Below, in pieces: positions 62,958 to 64,000 of a stretch of 64,000 nt of DNA (positions are counted from its first letter, which is position 1; each line of letters starts with the position of its first letter). Made by a program: the position numbers and the translations under genes. Source of the DNA: an uncultured bacterium (GTDB lineage: Bacteria > Verrucomicrobiota > Verrucomicrobiia > CAIQCK01); contig CAIQCK010000068.1 in assembly GCA_903870275.1 (NCBI GenBank), positions 97,808-161,807 of the forward strand, written 5' to 3'. Below the pieces are notes generated by a model. It had not been told where the DNA came from. It did not search any database and saw only the letters and a list, made by a program, of their open reading frames with translations.

Positions 62958-63290
62958 ATGAAAACTCGAATGACAATAGCAGGGCGATGGCTTATTCAAA
63001 TTGGCTTGTTGCTTCCAGTATTTTGGATTGCCAGCTTCATTGTTTTTGTCTGCTGGGCTCACTCGAAGTTCATGGCGTGGCCTTGGTCCGGTCTCCCCGA
63101 TCCGAGTGCTGTTGGACTGCCTGTTCTTCAGACAATTATTTCTATTAGCCTATATTCTTTTCCACTGTATTTTGTGCTTTGCATATTTGGATTGGTGCTA
63201 TTGTGGTATGGAAATGGCACCTGCCCATACCGAATGGCGCTGCTCTTTATGTCTGATCCTGGTGGTTGTTTTGGGTGGTATGCGGATTAG
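62958..63290 (+). CDS. Small two-helix membrane protein, low GC
   Basis: 110 residues from ATG 62958; the frame is open 22 codons upstream but with soluble low-complexity sequence. Two hydrophobic helices are evident: 'WLIQIGLLLPVFWIASFIVFVCW' and 'IISISLYSFPLYFVLCIFGLVLLWY'. A short C-terminal part ends 'GGCFGWYAD'. I do not recognise a family. AT-rich compared with the rest of the window, and flanked by inverted TGACCCCTT sites, suggesting acquisition. Confidence 0.45.
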   Translation: MKTRMTIAGRWLIQIGLLLPVFWIASFIVFVCWAHSKFMAWPWSGLPDPSAVGLPVLQTIISISLYSFPLYFVLCIFGLVLLWYGNGTCPYRMALLFMSDPGGCFGWYAD

Positions 63291-63393
63291 AACATGAAGT
63301 GCACGAACGCAGAAAAAAAGGGGTCACACATGAAAAGTGAAGTCAAGACATGTCGTAACGACCAGATGATGAGACTCTGATTTAGGGGAAAGG

Positions 63394-63444
63394 GGTGACA
63401 CTCTGAAAGAAAGGCTCCTAAAAGGAACCAGAAAGAGTGTTACC
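63394..63444. repeat. Nested hairpin GGTGACACTCT ... AGAGTGTTACC
   Basis: Arms of 11 bases with one mismatch enclose a second hairpin GGCTCCTAAAAGGAACC. The shape is like REP/RAYT-type hairpins. It lies in a region (63291-63780) with no gene supported; further on, 63655-63705 holds degenerate TCCGTG.TCATCGGTG repeats. Confidence 0.55.
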
Positions 63445-63781
63445 TTGGAAGAGAGTAAGACATCTGGATCACCCGATCCAAACTGCTTCAATCAGACAGT
63501 CGCCCCCAACGCCTCAACCCGCCCGCACTTCAATTACGACTCGCTTCACCCGCCTCAAGCGCGGGGACGTGGCCAGCCAATCCTTCCAGTTTCGGTCATG
63601 TCCCGCCAGGAGGCCGTGGCAAGTGGCTTCCCTTCCTGTCTTCCGTGGTTGGGTTCTTTCCCTCCGCATCCGTGTCCATCGGTGTTCATCCGTGGCTTCC
63701 CCTCCGGCCTTCGTCGCGCCGCCTTCCGCCCAAGCTCGTGAAGCGGCCCCTCCGCCAGACTGGCCTCGCGACAACAACAAT

Positions 63782-63817
63782 TTTCTCTTGACATGATAGA
63801 GAAATTCGCTGTATCTT
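63782..63817 (+). promoter_or_regulatory. Strong promoter with palindromic operator, copy 2
   Basis: TTGACA at 63788-63793, 18-base spacer, TATCTT at 63812-63817. TTCTCT and AGAGAA (63784-63798) are the inverted arms, slightly degraded compared with copy 1 at 15165-15185. Shared string with copy 1: TTTCTCTTGACATG, then AGAGAA. Confidence 0.65.
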
Positions 63818-63827
63818 CCATCCTGCA

Positions 63828-64000
63828 ATGAAGACCGCCGTCATGCGGGCAGAGGCAGCCCCGCCGGATGCCCCCAAGGGCAGCCGGAAGCCATCCACGG
63901 ATGGCATGGCGCGGCGGAGCCGCAACCCAAGACGGTGGGGCGAGACTCCGTCGAGCCTCCTTCTTGGGCGTGTCGAGCTTTCAAAATGCGGAGGCTCGAC
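63828..64000 (+). CDS. Small ORF behind the duplicated promoter (copy 2), runs off window end
   Basis: Open for 57 codons to the end of the window. It starts MKTAVMRAEAAPPDAPKGSRKPSTD and shares the AP-rich opening and KPSTD with the ORF at 15207. After 63930 the frame runs into a palindromic repeat. Coding status is uncertain for the same reasons as copy 1. Confidence 0.35.
   Translation, partial: MKTAVMRAEAAPPDAPKGSRKPSTDGMARRSRNPRRWGETPSSLLLGRVELSKCGGS
63938..64000. repeat. Palindromic repeat with CCGTCGAGCC/GGCTCGAC arms, cut by window end
   Basis: GTCGAGCCTCC (63949-63959) is inverted as GGAGGCTCGAC (63990-64000). The preceding GGGGCGAGACTCC is likely part of the left arm whose partner lies beyond the window. 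Confidence 0.6.

Noticed and set aside
62865..63326. Small insertion sequence bounded by TGACCCCTT/AAGGGGTCA
   Set aside because: The 9-bp ends are too short, there is no transposase motif, and the enclosed gene is a two-helix membrane protein; kept only as a note on the flanks.
63514..63828. 104-codon minus-strand ORF and neighbours near the window end
   Set aside because: The frame runs through TCCGTG..CATCGG repeats and antisense to the cassette promoter; no supporting feature.

Overview
This GC-rich window most likely comes from the chromosome of a Verrucomicrobiota bacterium of the Pedosphaera/Limisphaerales kind, or a close relative in the Planctomycetota-Verrucomicrobiota group. That placement is an inference. 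It rests on PEP-CTERM sorting signals, many secreted hypothetical proteins, a FAD-dependent oxidoreductase with helical N-terminal repeats, heparinase-family enzymes, outer-membrane biogenesis genes (lpxK, waaF, surA, an LptF/G permease), and unusually many palindromes and short-period degenerate repeats between genes. I recognised no rRNA, tRNA, CRISPR array, intact transposase or prophage.

Layout. 1-11.3 kb (+): a tightly packed locus containing a membrane protein with a glutamine-amidotransferase-like domain, several secreted or membrane proteins (one with a duplicated module, one a 1193-residue coiled-coil protein, one with TPRs) and an FHA-MoxR ATPase fusion. 11.4-13.7 kb (+): lpxK and waaF for LPS. 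14.1-15.0 kb (-): clpS and a DUF2017 gene. 15.8-16.6 kb (+): tatD. 16.8-22.5 kb (-): mfd, surA, pdxA. 22.7-24.7 kb (-): a low-GC hypothetical gene and mdh. 25-29.6 kb (+): a secreted aldo/keto reductase with ferredoxin domain, a possible NodB-fold protein and a FAD oxidoreductase. 29.7-34.2 kb (-): two PEP-CTERM proteins (metallophosphoesterase, beta-propeller), a decayed paralogue of the phosphoesterase, and a sodium/solute symporter. 34.2-35.4 kb: about 1.2 kb of repeats with no convincing gene. 35.4-40 kb (+): a DUF5677-like protein, an HD-domain hydrolase and a heparinase II/III-family lyase. 40-48.6 kb (-): a six-gene overlapping operon (M20 peptidase, Dpm1-like GT2, GT2, flippase, double GT2, radical SAM) preceded by a nucleotide-sugar epimerase. 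48.8-52.7 kb (+): smc. 52.8-54 kb (-): LptF/G permease. 54-56.4 kb (+): apbE and a Tat-exported protein. 56.4-59 kb (-): a GT87-like membrane glycosyltransferase and two tandem SYLF genes. 59.1-62.7 kb (+): a TPR protein, glgB and a PmtA-like methyltransferase. 62.7-64 kb: a small membrane protein and repeat-rich DNA.

How it works together. Much of the content concerns the cell envelope: LPS synthesis and transport, outer-membrane protein folding, glycan assembly and flipping, and polysaccharide breakdown. The most unusual signals are a promoter-operator-small-ORF cassette present twice (about 15.2 and 63.8 kb), palindromic or short-period repeats lying in frame inside mfd, at least five families of 7- to 10-bp degenerate repeats that pair into long hairpins, a duplicated 90-residue module in a secreted protein, and a compact glycan operon containing a radical SAM protein with a variant cysteine motif.
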